From: Halictus rubicundus
Lineage: Eukaryota; Arthropoda; Insecta; Hymenoptera; Halictidae
Assembly: GCF_050948215.1 (NCBI RefSeq)
Contig: NW_027489031.1
Span: 62,001 to 126,000 of the forward strand
Reading direction: 5' to 3'
DNA: 64,000 bases
Both the position numbers and the translations under genes were made by a program. Below are positions 1-14,187 of the stretch, one piece after another. Numbering within the stretch: position 1 is the stretch's first letter; the number at the start of each line of letters is the position of its first letter. A model generated the notes under the pieces. The model searched no databases, had not been told where the DNA came from, and worked only from the letters and a program-made list of their open reading frames with translations.

Positions 1-1380
1 ATCCTATCCTATCCTCTATCCTATCCTATCATCTATCCTATCCTATCCTCTACCCTATCATATCCTCTATCCTATCCTATCCTCTATCCTATCCTCTCCT
101 CTATCCTATCCTCTCCTCTATCCTATCCTATCCTCTATCCTATCCTCTCCTCTATCCTATCCTATCCTCTATCCTATCCTATCCTGTATCCCATTCTATC
201 CTCTATCCTATCCTATCCTCTATCCTATCCTATCCTCTATCCTATCCTATCCTATCCTCTATCCTATCCTATCTTCTATCCTATCCTATCCTCTATCCAA
301 TCCTATCGTCTATCCTATCCTATCCTCTATCCTGTCGTATCCTCTATCCTATCCTATCCTCTATCCTACCTTATCCTCTATCCTATCCTATCCTCTATCC
401 TATCCTATCCTCTACCCTATCCTATCCTCTATCCTATCCTATCCTCTATCCTATCCTATCCTCTATCCTATCCTATCCTCTATTTTATCCTATCCTCTAT
501 CGTATCCTATCCTGTATCCTATACTATCCTCTATCCTATCCTATCCTCTATCCTATCCTATACTCTATCCTATCCTATCCTCTATCCTATCCTATCCTAT
601 ATCCTATCCAATCCTCTATCCTATCCTATCCTCTATCCTATCCTATCCTATCCTCAACCCTATCCTATCCTCTATCCTATCCTATCCTCTATCCTATCGT
701 ATCCTCTATCCTATCCTCTATCCTATCCTCTATCCTATCCTATCCTATCCTCTACCCTATCCTATCCTCTATCCTATCCTATCCTCTATCCTATCCTATC
801 CTCTATCCTATCCTATCCTCTATCCTATCTTATCCTCTATCCTATCTTATCCTCTATCCTATCCTACCCTCTATCCTATCCTATACTCTATCCTATCCTA
901 TCCTCTATCCTATCCTCTCCTCTATCCTATCCTATCCTCTATCCTATCCCCTATCCTATGCTATCCTCTATCCTATCCTATCCTCTATCCTATCCTATCC
1001 TATCCTCTACCCTATCCTATCCTATCCTCTATCCTATCCTATCCTCTATCCTATCCTATCCTCTATCCTATCCTATCCTCTATCGTATCCTATCCTGTAT
1101 CCTATACTATCCTCTATCCTATCCTATCCTCTATCCTATCCTATACTCTATCCTATCCTATCCTCTATCCTATCCAATCCTCTATCCTATCCTATCCTCT
1201 ATCCTTTCCTATCCTATCCTCTACCCTATCCTATCCTCTATCCTATCCCATCCTCTATCCTATCGTATCCTCTATCCTATCCTCTATCCTATCCTCTATC
1301 CTACCCTATCCTCTATCCTATCCTCTCCTCTATCCTATCCTATCCTCTATCCTATCCTATCCTCTATCCTATCCTACACT

Positions 1381-2640
1381 CTATCCTATCCTATACTCTA
1401 TCCTATCCTATCCTCTGTCCTATCCTATCCTATCCTCTATCCTATCCTATCCTCTATCCTATCCTATCCTCTATCCTACCCTATCCTCTATCCTATCCTA
1501 TCCTCTATCCTATCCTATCCTCTATCTTATCCTCTCCTCTATCCTATCCTATCCTCTATCCTATCCTATCCTCTATCCTATCCTCTCCTCTATCCTATCC
1601 TCTCCTCTATCCTATCCTATCCTCTATCCTATCCTATCCTCTATCCCATTCTATCCTCTATCCTATCCTATCCTCTATCCTATCCTATCCTCTATCCTAT
1701 CCTATCCTCTATCCTATCCTATCCTCTATCCTATCCTATCCTCTATCCTATCCTATCCTCTATCCTATCCTATCCTCTATCCTATCCTATCCTCTATCCT
1801 ACCCTATCCTCTATCCTATCCTATCCTATCCTATCCTCTATCCTATCCTATCCTCTATCCTATCCTATCCTCTATCCAATCCTATCCTCTATCCTATCCT
1901 CTCCTCTATCCTATCCTATCCCCTATCCTATGCTATCCTCTATCCTATCCTATCCTCTATCCTATCCTATCCTACCCTCTATCCTATCCTATCCTCTATC
2001 TTATCCTCTCCTCTATCCTATCCTATCCTCTATCCTATCCTATCCTCTATCCTATCCTATCTTCTATATTATCCTCTATCGTATCCTATCCTCTATCCTA
2101 TCCTATCCTCTATCCTATCCTATCTTCTATCCTATCCTATCCTCTATCCTATCCTATCCTCTATCCTATCCTATCATCTATCCTATCCTATCCTCTACCC
2201 TATCATATCCTCTATCCTATCCTATCCTCTATCCTATCCTCTCCTCTATCCTATCCTCTCCTCTATCCTATCCTATCCTCTATCCTATCCTCTCCTCTAT
2301 CCTATCCTATCCTCTATCCTATCCTATCCTCTATCCCATTCTATCCTCTATCCTATCCTATCCTCTATCCTATCCTATCCTCTATCCTATCCTATCCTAT
2401 CCTCTATCCTATCCTATCTTCTATCCTATCCTATCCTCTATCCAATCCTATCGTCTATCCTATCCTATCCTCTATCCTATCGTATCCTCTATCCTATCCT
2501 ATCCTCTATCCTACCTTATCCTCTATCCTATCCTATCCTCTATCCTATCCTATCCTCTATCCTATCCTATCCTCTATCCTATCCTATCCTCTATCCTATC
2601 CTATCCTCTATCCTATCCTATCCTCTATCCTATCCTATCC
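1381..2640. repeat. Domain 1 module, copy paired with 9971-11230
   Basis: Landmark variants in this stretch recur exactly 8,590 bp downstream: TCTGTCC (1415 and 10005), CCCCTATCCTATGC (1920s and 10510s), CTTCTATATT (2061 and 10651), TATCATCTATCC and the CTACCTTATCC unit. Only scattered differences were seen, such as TATCAAATCC replacing TATCCTATCC near 10576 and AATCTAT replacing CCTCTAT near 10891. After about 2640 the offset changes to 8,602 and then 8,573, so whole repeat words were gained or lost. This is a recent segmental duplication inside the satellite. Confidence 0.85.
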
Positions 2641-3599
2641 TCTATCCTATCCTATCTTCTATCCTATCCTCTATCCTATGCTATCCTCTATCCTATCCTA
2701 TCTTCTATCCTATCCTATCCTCTATCCAATCCTATCCTCTATCCTATCCTATCCTCTATCCTATCGTATCCTCTATCCTATCCTATCCTCTATCCTACCT
2801 TATCCTCTATCCTATCCTATCCTCTATCCTATCCTATCCTCTATCCTATCCTATCATCTATCCTATCCTATCCTCTATCCTATCCCCTATCCTATGCTAT
2901 CCTTTATCCTATCCTATCCTCTATCCTATCCTATCCTATCCTCTACCCTATCCTATCCTCTATCCTATCCTATCCTCTATCCTATCCTATCCTCTATCCT
3001 ATCCTATCCGCTATCCTATCCTATCCTCTATCGTATCCTATCCTGTATCCTATACTATCCTCTATCCTATCCTATCCTCTATCCTATCCTATACTCTATC
3101 CTATCCTATCCTCTATCCTATCCTATCCTATATCCTATCCAATCCTCTATCCTATCCTATCCTCTATCCTATCCTATCCTATCCTCTACCCTATCCTATC
3201 CTCTATCCTATCCTATCCTCTATCCTATCGTATCCTCTATCCTATCCTCTATCCTATCCTCTATCCTACCCTATCCTCTATCCTATCCTATCCTCTATCC
3301 TATCCTATCCTCTATCTTATCCTCTCCTGTATCCTATCCTATCCTCTATCCTATCCTATCCTCTATCCTATCCTATCCTCTATCCCATTCTATCCTCTAT
3401 CCTATCCTATCCTCTATCCTATCCTATCCTATCCTCTACCCTATCCTATCCTCTATCCTATCCTATCCTCTATCCTATCCTCTATCCTATCCTATCCTAT
3501 CCTCTACCCTATCCTATCCTCTATCCTATCCTATCTTCTATCCTATCCTCTATCCTATCCTATCCTCTATCCTATCCTATCTTCTATCCTATCCTATCC

Positions 3600-4600
3600 T
3601 CTATCCAATCCTATCCCCTATCCTATGCTATCCTCTATTCTATCCTATCCTCTATCCTATCCTATCCTACCCTCTATCCTATCCTATCCTCTATCTTATC
3701 CTCTCCTCTATCCTATCCTATCCTCTATCCTATCCTATCCTCTATCCTATCCTATCTTCTATATTATCCTCTATCGTATCCTATCCTCTATCCTATCCTA
3801 TCCTCTATCCTATCCTTTTTTCTATCCTATCCTATCCTCTATCCTATCCTATCCTCTATCCTATCCTATCCTCTATCCCATTCTATCCTCTATCCTATCC
3901 TATCCTCTATCCCATTCTATCCTCTATCCTATCCTATCCTCTATCCTATCCTATCCTCTATCCTATCCTATCCTCTATCCTATCCTCTATCCTATCCTCT
4001 ATACTATCCTATCCTCTATCCCATTCTATCCTCTATCCTATCCTATCCTGTATCCTATCCTATCCTCTATCCTATCCTATCCTCTATCCTATCCTATCCC
4101 CTATCCTATCCTATCCTCTATCCTATCCTATCCTCTATCGTATCCTATCCTCTATCCTATCCTATCCTCTATCCTATCCTATCCTCTATCCTATCCTATC
4201 CTCTATCCTATCCTATCCTCTATCCTATCATATCCTCTATCCTATCCTATCCTCTATCCTATCCTATCCTCTATCCTATCCTATCTTCTATCCTATCCTA
4301 TCTTCTATCCTATCCTCTATCCTATCCTATCCTCTATCCTATCCTATCTTCTATCCTATCCTATCCTCTATCCAATCCTATCCCCTATCCTATGCTATCC
4401 TCTATTCTATCCTATCCTCTATCCTATCCTATCCTACCCTCTATCCTATCCTATCCTCTATCTTATCCTCTCCTCTATCCTATCCTATCCTCTATCCTAT
4501 CCTATCCTCTATCCTATCCTATCTTCTATATTATCCTCTATCGTATCCTATCCTCTATCCTATCCTATCCTCTATCCTATCCTTTTTTCTATCCTATCCT
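3600..4600. repeat. 767-bp offset duplication carrying internal T-runs
   Basis: TATGCTATCCTCTATTC occurs at 3624 and 4391, and a TATCC followed by a 6-nt T-run occurs with T-runs at 3816-3821 and 4583-4588. Both pairs are 767 bp apart, so a local duplication copied both landmarks. A third, 5-nt T-run lies at 4617-4621. Comparison with the related module at about 2120 shows the 6-nt run arose from TATCTTC by two substitutions (A to T and C to T), so it is not an insertion scar. Confidence 0.75.
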
Positions 4601-5400
4601 ATCCTCTATCCTATCCTTTTTCTATCCTATCCTATCCTCTATCCTATCCTATCCTCTATCCTATCCTATCATCTATCCTATCCTATCCTCTACCCTATCA
4701 TATCCTCTATCCTATCCTATCCTCTATCCTATCCTCTCCTCTATCCTATCCTCTCCTCTATCCTATCCTATCCTCTATCCTATCCTCTCCTCTATCCTAT
4801 CCTATCCTCTATCCTATCCTATCCTCTATCCCATTCTATCCTCTATCCTATCCTATCCTCTATCCTATCCTATCCTCTATCCTATCCTATCCTATCCTCT
4901 ATCCTATCCTATCTTCTATCCTATCCTATCCTCTATCCAATCCTATCGTCTATCCTATCCTATCCTCTATCCTATCGTATCCTCTATCCTATCCTATCCT
5001 CTATCCTACCTTATCCTCTAGCCTATCCTATCCTCTATCCCATTCTATCCTCTATCCTATCCTATCCTCTATCCTATCCTATCCTCTATCCTATCCTATC
5101 CTCTATCCTATCCTCTATCCTATCCTCTATCCTATCCTATCCTCTATCCCATTCTATCCTCTATCCTATCCTATCCTGTATCCTATCCTATCCTCTATCC
5201 TATCCTATCCTCTATCCTATCCTATCCCCTATCCTATCCTATCCTCTATCCTATCCTATCCTCTATCGTATCCTATCCTCTATCCTATCCTATCCTCTAT
5301 CCTATCCTATCCTCTATCCTATCCTATCCTCTATCCTATCCTATCCTCTATCCTATCATATCCTCTATCCTATCCTATCCTCTATCCTATCCTATCCTCT
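3970..5400. repeat. 1,128-bp offset duplication within domain 1
   Basis: Landmarks CTGTATCC (4048 and 5176), TCCCCTATC (4097 and 5225) and TCATATCC (4228 and 5356) are each 1,128 bp apart, which is 94 units of 12 bp. The intervening order of variant units also agrees. This overlaps the 767-bp duplication and shows nested rearrangement. Confidence 0.75.
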
Positions 5401-6180
5401 ATCCTATCGTATCCTCTATCCTATCCTCTATCCTATCCTCTATCCTATCCTCTATCCTATCCTATCCTCTATCCTATTATATCCTCTATCCTATCATATC
5501 CTCTATCCTATCCTATCCTCTATCCTATCCTATCCTCTATCCTATCGTATCCTCTATCCTATCCTCTATCCTATCCTCTATCCTATCCTATCCTCTATCC
5601 TATGCTTTCCTCTATCCTATCCTATCCTCTATCCTATCCTATCCTCTATCGTATCCTATCCTGTATCCTATACTATCCTCTATCCTATCCTATCCTCTAT
5701 CCTATCCTATCCTATCCTCTATCCTATCCTATCCTCTATCCTATCCTATCCTCTATGCTATCCTATCCTCTATCCTATCCTATCCTATCCTCTACCCTAT
5801 CCTATCCTCTATCCTATCCTATTCTCTATCCTATCCTATCCTCTATCCCATCCTATCCTCTATCCTATCCTATCCTCTATCCTATCCTATCCTCTATCGT
5901 ATCCTATCCTGTATCCTATACTGTCCTCTATCCTATCCTATCCTCTATCCTATCCTATACTCTATCCTATCCTATCCTCTATCCTATCCTATCCTCTATC
6001 CTATCCTATCCTCTATGCTATCCTATCCTCTATCCTATCCTATCCTATCCTCTACCCTATCCTATCCTCTATCCTATCCTATCCTATCCTCTACCCTATC
6101 CTATCCTCTATCCTATCCTATCCTCTATCCTATCGTATCCTCTATCCTATCCTCTATCCTATCCTCTATCCTATCCTATC

Positions 6181-6620
6181 CTCTATCCTATAATATTCTC
6201 TATCCCATCCATTACTCTATTCTATCCTCTATACTATCATCTATCCTATCCTATCCACTATCCTATCCTACCCTCTATCCAATCCTATCCTTTATCCTAT
6301 CCTATCCTCTATCCTCTCCTATTCTCTATCCTATTCTATCCTCTATCCTATCCTATCCTGTATCCTATCCACATTCTACCCTACCCTCTATCCTATCCTA
6401 TCCTCTATCCTATCCTGTCCTCTATCCTATCCTATCCTATTCTCTATCCTATCCTATCCTCTATCCTATCCTATCCTCTATCCGATCCTATCCTCTATCC
6501 TATGCTTTCCTCTATCCTATCCTATCCTCTATCCTCTATCCTATCCATTCCCCTATCCTATACTGTATCCTATCCTATCCTCTATCCTATCCTCTATCCT
6601 CTATCCTATCCTATCTTCTA
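6181..6620. repeat. Decayed, single-copy patch of the satellite
   Basis: Variation here is far denser than anywhere else in the array: TATAATATTC, CCATCCATTACTC, CTATACTATCATC, GTATCCTATCCACATTC, TATCCGATCC and CCATTCCCCTATCC occur within about 440 bp. The underlying TATCC/TCTATCC rhythm is still visible. I saw no second copy of the combination CCATTACTCTATTC in the window. It reads as an older block that escaped homogenisation. No gene is seen in it. Confidence 0.65.
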
Positions 6621-9600
6621 TATTATCCTCTATCGTATCCTATCCTCTATCCTATCCTATCCTCTATCCTATCCTATCCTCTATCCTATCCTATCTTCTA
6701 TCCTATCCTATCCTCTATCCTATCCTATCCTCTATCCTATCCTATCATCTATCCTATCCTATCCTCTACCCTATCATATCCTCTATCCTATCCTATCCTC
6801 TATCCTATCCTCTCCTCTATCCTATCCTCTCCTCTATCCTATCCTATCCTCTATCCTATCCTATCCTCTATCCCATTCTATCCTCTATCCTATCCTATCC
6901 TCTATCCTATCCTATCCTCTATCCTATCCTATCCTCTATCCTATCCTATCCTCTATCCTATCCTATCTTCTATCCTATCCTCTATCCTATCCTATCCTCT
7001 ATCCTATCCTCTATCCTATCCTATCCTCTATCCTATCCTATCCTCTATCCTATCCTATCTTCTATCCTATCCTATCCTCTATCCAATCCTATCCTCTATC
7101 CTATCCTATCCTCTATCCTATCGTATCCTCTATCCTATCCTATCCTCTATCCTACCTTATCCTCTATCCTATCCTATCCTCTATCCTATCCTATCCCCTA
7201 TCCTATCCTATCCTCTATCCTATCCTATCCTCTATCCTATCCTCTATCCTATCCTCTATCCTATCCTATCCTCTATCCTATCCTATCCTCTATCCTATCC
7301 TATCCTCTATCCTATCCTATCTTCTATCCTATCCTCTATCCTATCCTATCCTCTATCCTATCCTATCTTCTATCCTATCCTATCCTCTATCCAATCCTAT
7401 CCTCTTACCTATCCTATCCTCTATCCTATCGTATCCTCTATCCTATCCTATCCTCTATCCTACCTTATCCTCTATCCTATCCTATCCTCTATCCTATCCT
7501 ATCCTATATCCTATCCAATCCTCTATCCTATCCTATCCTCTATCCTATCCTATCCTATCCTATCCTATCCTCTATCCTATCCTATCCTATCCTATCCTCT
7601 ACCCTATCCTATCCTCTATCCTATCCTATCCTCTATCCTATCCTCAATCCTATCCTATCCTATCCTCTACCCTATCCTATCCTCTATCCTATCCTATCCT
7701 CTATCCTATCCTATCCTCTATTCTATCCTATCTTCTACATTATCCTCTATCGTATCCTATCCTCTATCCTATCCTATCCTCTATCCTATCCTATCTTCTA
7801 TCCTATCCTATCCTCTATCCTATCCTATCCTCTATCCTATCCTATCATCTATCCTATCCTATCCTCTACCCTATCATATGCTCTATCCTATCCTATCCTC
7901 TATCCTATCCTCTCCTCTATCCTATCCTCTCCTCTATCCTATCCTATCCTCTATCCTATCCTATCCTCTATCCCATTCTATCCTCTATCCTATCCTATCC
8001 TCTATCCTATCCTATCCTCTATCCTATCCTATCCTCTATCCTATCCTATCTTCTATCCTATCCTCTATCCTATCCTATCCTCTATCCTATCCTATCTTCT
8101 ATCCTATCCTATCCTCTATCCAATCCTATCCTCTATCCTATCCTATCCTCTATCCTATCGTATCCTCTATCCTATCCTATCCTCTATCCTACCTTATCCT
8201 CTATCCTATCCTATCCTCTATCCTATCCTATCCCCTATCCTATCCTATCCTCTATCCTATCCTATCCTCTATCCTATCCTATCCTCTATCCTATCCTATC
8301 CTCTATCCTATCCTATCTTCTATCCTATACTCTATCCTATCCTATCCTCTTTCCTATCCTATCCTCTATCCTATCCTATCCTATCCTCTACCCTATCCTA
8401 TCCTCTATCCTATCCTATCCTCTACTCTATCCTATCCTCTATCCTATCCTATCCTCTATCCTATCCTATCCTCTATCCTATCCTATCTTCTATCCTATCC
8501 TATCCTCTATCCTATCCTATCCTCTATCCTATCCTATCATCTATCCTATCCTATCCTCTACCCTATCATATGCTCTATCCTATCCTATCCTCTATCCTAT
8601 CCTCTCCTCTATCCTATCCTCTCCTCTATCCTATCCTATCCTCTATCCTATCCTATCCTCTATCCCATTCTATCCTCTATCCTATCCTATCCTCTATCCT
8701 ATCCTATCCTCTATCCTATCCTATCCTCTATCCTATCCTATCTTCTATCCTATCCTCTATCCTATCCTATCCTCTATCCTATCCTATCTTCTATCCTATC
8801 CTATCCTCTATCCAATCCTATCCTCTATCCTATCCTATCCTCTATCCTATCGTATCCTCTATCCTATCCTATCCTCTATCCTACCTTATCCTCTATCCTA
8901 TCCTATCCTCTATCCTATCCTATCCCCTATCCTATCCTATCCTCTATCCTATCCTATCCTCTATCCTATCCTATCCTCTATCCTATCCTATCCTCTATCC
9001 TATCCTATCCTCTATCCTATCCTATCCTCTATCCTATCCTATCCTCTATCCTATCCTATCTTCTATCCTATACTCTATCCTATCCTATCCTCTATCCTAT
9101 CCTATCCTCTATCCTATCCTATCCTCTATCGTATCCTATCCTGTATCCTATACTGTCCTCTATCCTATCCTATCCTCTATCCTATCCTATACTCTATCCT
9201 ATCCTATCCTCTATCCTATCCTATCCTCTATCCTATCCTATCCTCTATGCTATCCTATTCTCTATCCTATCCTATCCTATCCTCTACCCTGTCCTATCCT
9301 CTATCCTATCCTATCCTCTATCCTATCGTATCCTCTATCCTATCCTATCATCTATCCTATCCTATCCTCTACCCTATCATATGCTCTATCCTATCCTATC
9401 CTCTATCCTATCCTCTCCTCTATCCTATCCTCTCCTCTATCCTATCCTATCCTCTATCCTATCCTATCCCCTATCCTATCCTATCCTCTATCCTATCCTA
9501 TCCTCTATCCTATCCTATCCTCTATCCTATCCTATCCTCTATCCTATCCTATCCTCTATCCTATCCTATCCTCTATCCTATCCTATCCTCTATCCTATCC

Positions 9601-9970
9601 TCTATCCTATCCTATCCTCTATCGTATCCTATCCTGTATCCTATACTATCCTCTATCCTATCCTATCCTCTATCCTATCCTATACTCTATCCTATCCTAT
9701 CCTCTATCCTATCCTATCCTATATCCTATCCAATCCTCTATCCTATCCTATCCTCTATCCTATCCTATCCTATCCTCTACCCTATCCTATCCTCTATCCT
9801 ATCCTATCCTCTATCCTATCGTATCCTCTATCCTATCCTCTATCCTATCCTCTATCCTACCCTATCCTCTATACTATCCTCTCCTCTATCCTATCCTATC
9901 CTCTATCCTATCCTATCCTCTATCCTATCTTATCCTCTATCCTATCTTATCCTCTATCCTATCCTACCCT

Positions 9971-11230
9971 CTATCCTATCCTATACTCTATCCTATCCTA
10001 TCCTCTGTCCTATCCTATCCTATCCTCTATCCTATCCTATCCTCTATCCTATCCTATCCTCTATCCTACCCTATCCTCTATCCTATCCTATCCTCTATCC
10101 TATCCTATCCTCTATCTTATCCTCTCCTCTATCCTATCCTATCCTCTATCCTATCCTATCCTCTATCCTATCCTCTCCTCTATCCTATCCTCTCCTCTAT
10201 CCTATCCTATCCTCTATCCTATCCTATCCTCTATCCCATTCTATCCTCTATCCTATCCTATCCTCTATCCTATCCTATCCTCTATCCTATCCTATCCTCT
10301 ATCCTATCCTATCCTCTATCCTATCCTATCCTCTATCCTATCCTATCCTCTATCCTATCCTATCCTCTATCCTATCCTATCCTCTATCCTACCCTATCCT
10401 CTATCCTATCCTATCCTATCCTATCCTCTATCCTATCCTATCCTCTATCCTATCCTATCCTCTATCCAATCCTATCCTCTATCCTATCCTCTCCTCTATC
10501 CTATCCTATCCCCTATCCTATGCTATCCTCTATCCTATCCTATCCTCTATCCTATCCTATCCTACCCTCTATCCTATCAAATCCTCTATCTTATCCTCTC
10601 CTCTATCCTATCCTATCCTCTATCCTATCCTATCCTCTATCCTATCCTATCTTCTATATTATCCTCTATCGTATCCTATCCTCTATCCTATCCTATCCTC
10701 TATCCTATCCTATCTTCTATCCTATCCTATCCTCTATCCTATCCTATCCTCTATCCTATCCTATCATCTATCCTATCCTATCCTCTACCCTATCATATCC
10801 TCTATCCTATCCTATCCTCTATCCTATCCTCTCCTCTATCCTATCCTCTCCTCTATCCTATCCTATCCTCTATCCTATCCTCTCCTCTATCCTATCCTAT
10901 AATCTATCCTATCCTATCCTCTATCCCATTCTATCCTCTATCCTATCCTATCCTCTATCCTATCCTATCCTCTATCCTATCCTATCCTATCCTCTATCCT
11001 ATCCTATCTTCTATCCTATCCTATCCTCTATCCAATCCTATCGTCTATCCTATCCTATCCTCTATCCTATCGTATCCTCTATCCTATCCTATCCTCTATC
11101 CTACCTTATCCTCTATCCTATCCTATCCTCTATCCTATCCTATCCTCTATCCTATCCTATCCTCTATCCTATCCTATCCTCTATCCTATCCTATCCTCTA
11201 TCCTATCCTATCCTCTATCCTATCCTATCC
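9971..11230. repeat. Domain 1 module, copy paired with 1381-2640
   Basis: Second copy of the module at 1381-2640, at a constant offset of 8,590 bp across about 1.26 kb with few substitutions. A further copy of part of this module occupies about 14040-14203 and is the one interrupted by the insertion at 14204. Confidence 0.85.
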
Positions 11231-11499
11231 TCTATCCTATCCTATCCTCTATCCTATCCTATCTTCTATCCTATCCTCTATCCTATGCTATCCTCTATCC
11301 TATCCTATCTTCTATCCTATCCTATCCTCTATCCAATCCTATCCTCTATCCTATCCTATCCTCTATCCTATCATATCCTCTATCCTATCCTATCCTCTAT
11401 CCTACCTTATCCTCTATCCTATCCTATCCTCTATCCTATCCTATCCTCTATCCTATCCCCTATCCTATGCTATCCTTTATCCTATCCTATCCTCTATCC

Positions 11500-12030
11500 T
11501 ATCCTATCCTATCCTCTACCCTATCCTATCCTCTATCCTATCCTATCCTCTATCCTATCCTATCCTCTATCCTATCCTATCCGCTATCCTATCCTATCCT
11601 CTATCGTATCCTATCCTGTATCCTATACTATCCTCTATCCTATCCTATCCTCTATCCTATCCTATACTCTATCCTATCCTATCCTCTATCCTATCCTATC
11701 CTATATCCTATCCAATCCTCTATCCTATCCTATCCTCTATCCTATCCTATCCTATCCTCTACCCTATCCTATCCTCTATCCTATCCTATCCTCTATCCTA
11801 TCCTATCCTCTATCCTATCCTATCCGCTATCCTATCCTATCCTCTATCGTATCCTATCCTGTATCCTATACTATCCTCTATCCTATCCTATCCTCTATCC
11901 TATCCTATACTCTATCCTATCCTATCCTCTATCCTATCCTATCCTATATCCTATCCAATCCTCTATCCTATCCTATCCTCTATCCTATCCTATCCTATCC
12001 TCTACCCTATCCTATCCTCTATCCTATCCT
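11500..12030. repeat. 243-bp tandem duplication
   Basis: The variant CCGCTATCC occurs at 11581 and 11824, and CTGTATCC at 11616 and 11859, both 243 bp apart. The order of the intervening variants (CTATCG, CTGTATCC, TATACTATCC, CCTATATCC, TATCCAATCC) repeats in both copies. As 243 is a multiple of 3, the same 81-residue pattern appears twice in translation, which is a by-product and not coding evidence. Confidence 0.8.
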
Positions 12031-14187
12031 ATCCTCTATCCTATCGTATCCTCTATCCTATCCTCTATCCTATTCTCTGTCCTACCCTATCCTCTATCCT
12101 ATCCTCTCCTCTATCCTATCCTATCCTCTATCCTATCCTATCCTCTATCCTATCTTATCCTCTATCCTATCTTATCCTCTATCCTATCCTACCCTCTATC
12201 CTATCCTATCCTCTGTCCTATCCTATCCTATCCTCTGTCCTATCCTATCCTCTGTCCTATCCTATCCTATCCTCTATCCTATCCTATCCTCTATCCTATC
12301 CTATCCTCTATCCTACCCTATCCTCTATCCTATCCTATCCTCTATCCTATCCTATCCTCTATCTTATCCTCTCCTCTATCCTATCCTATCCTCTATCCTA
12401 TCCTATCCTCTATCCTATCCTCTCCTCTATCCTATCCTCTCCTCTATCCCATTCTATCCTCTATCCTATCCTATCCTCTATCCTATCCTATCCTCTATCC
12501 TATCCTATCCTCTATCCTATCCTATCCTCTATCCTATCCTATCCTCTATCCTATCCTATCCTCTATCCTATCCTATCCTCTATCCTATCCTATCCTCTAT
12601 CCTACCCTATCCTCTATCCTATCCTATCCTCTATCCTATCCTATCCTCTATCCTATCCTATCCTCTATCCTATCCTATCCTCTATCCAATCCTATCCTCT
12701 ATCCTATCCTCTCCTCTATCCTATCCTATGCTCTATCCTATCCTATCCTCTATCCCATTCTATCCTCTATCCTATCCTATCCTCTATCCTATCCTATCCT
12801 CTATCCTATCCTATCCTATCCTCTATCCTATCCTATCTTCTATCCTATCCTATCCTCTATCCAATCCTATCGTCTATCCTATCCTATCCTCTATCCTATC
12901 GTATCCTCTATCCTATCCTATCCTCTATCCTACCTTATCCTCTATCCTATCCTATCCTCTATCCTATCCTATCCTCTATCCTATCCTATCCTCTATCCTA
13001 TCCTATCCTCTATCCTATCCTATCCTCTATCCTATCCTATCCTCTATCCTATCCTATCCTCTATCCTATCCTATCCTCTATCCTATCCTATCCTCTATCC
13101 TATCCTATCTTCTATCCTATCCTCTATCCTATGCTATCCTCTATCCTATCCTATCTTCTATCCTATCCTATCCTCTATCCAATCCTATCCTCTATCCTAT
13201 CCTATCCTCTATCCTATCGTATCCTCTATCCTATCCTATCCTCTATCCTACCTTATCCTCTATCCTATCCTATCCTCTATCCTATCCTATCCTCTATCCT
13301 ATCCTATCCTCTATCCTATCCTATCCTCTATCCTATCCCCTATCCTATGCTATCCTTTATCCTATCCTATCCTCTATCCTATCCTATCCTATCCTCTACC
13401 CTATCCTATCCTCTATCCTATCCTATCCTCTACCCTATCCTATCCTCTATCCTATCCTATCCTCTATCCTATCCTATCCTCTATCCTATCCTATCCTCTA
13501 TCCTATCCTATCCTCTATCGTATCCTATCCTGTATCCTATACTATCCTCTATCCTATCCTATCCTCTATCCTATCCTCTCCTCTATCCTATCCTATCCTC
13601 TATCCTATCCTATCCTCTATCCCATTCTATCCTCTATCCTATCCTATCCTCTACCCTATCCTATCCTCTATCCTATCCTATCCTATCCTCTATCCTATCG
13701 TATCCTCTATCCTATCCTCTATCCTATCCTCTATCCTACCCTATCCTCTATCCTATCCTCTCCTCTATCCTATCCTATCCTCTATCCTATCCTATCCTCT
13801 ATCCTATCCTATCCTATCCTCTATCCTATCCTATCCTCTATCCTACCCTATCCTCTATCCTATCCTATCCTCTATCCTATCCTATCCTCTATCCTATCCT
13901 ATCCTCTATCCTATCCTATCCTCTATCCTATCCTATCCTCTATCCTACCCTATCCTCTATCCTATCCTATCCTATCCTATCCTCTATCCTATCCTATCCT
14001 CTATCCTATCCTATCCTCTATCCAATCCTATCCTCTATCCTATCCTCTCCTCTATCCTATCCTATCCCCTATCCTATGCTATCCTCTATCCTATCCTATC
14101 CTCTATCCTATCCTATCCTACCCTCTATCCTATCCTATCCTCTATCTTATCCTCTCCTCTATCCTATCCTATCCTCTATCCTATCCT

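Noticed and set aside
3816..4621. Short T-runs (5-6 nt) after TATCC, considered as scars of poly(A) insertions like the one at 14204.
   Set aside because: Comparison with the homologous module near 2120 explains the 6-nt runs as two substitutions in a TATCTTC word, with no duplicated flank.
958..10902. A 3,314-residue open frame, and dozens of similar ones to the end of the window, resembling a giant low-complexity Leu/Ser/Tyr/Pro/Ile protein.
   Set aside because: All three sense frames are open because the 12-bp satellite unit has no stop; starts are chance ATG variants (CTATGCTATCC, CATATG), stops are chance point mutations, indels shift frame freely, and overlapping frames of equal quality coexist. 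There is no sign of coding constraint, signal peptide or domain.
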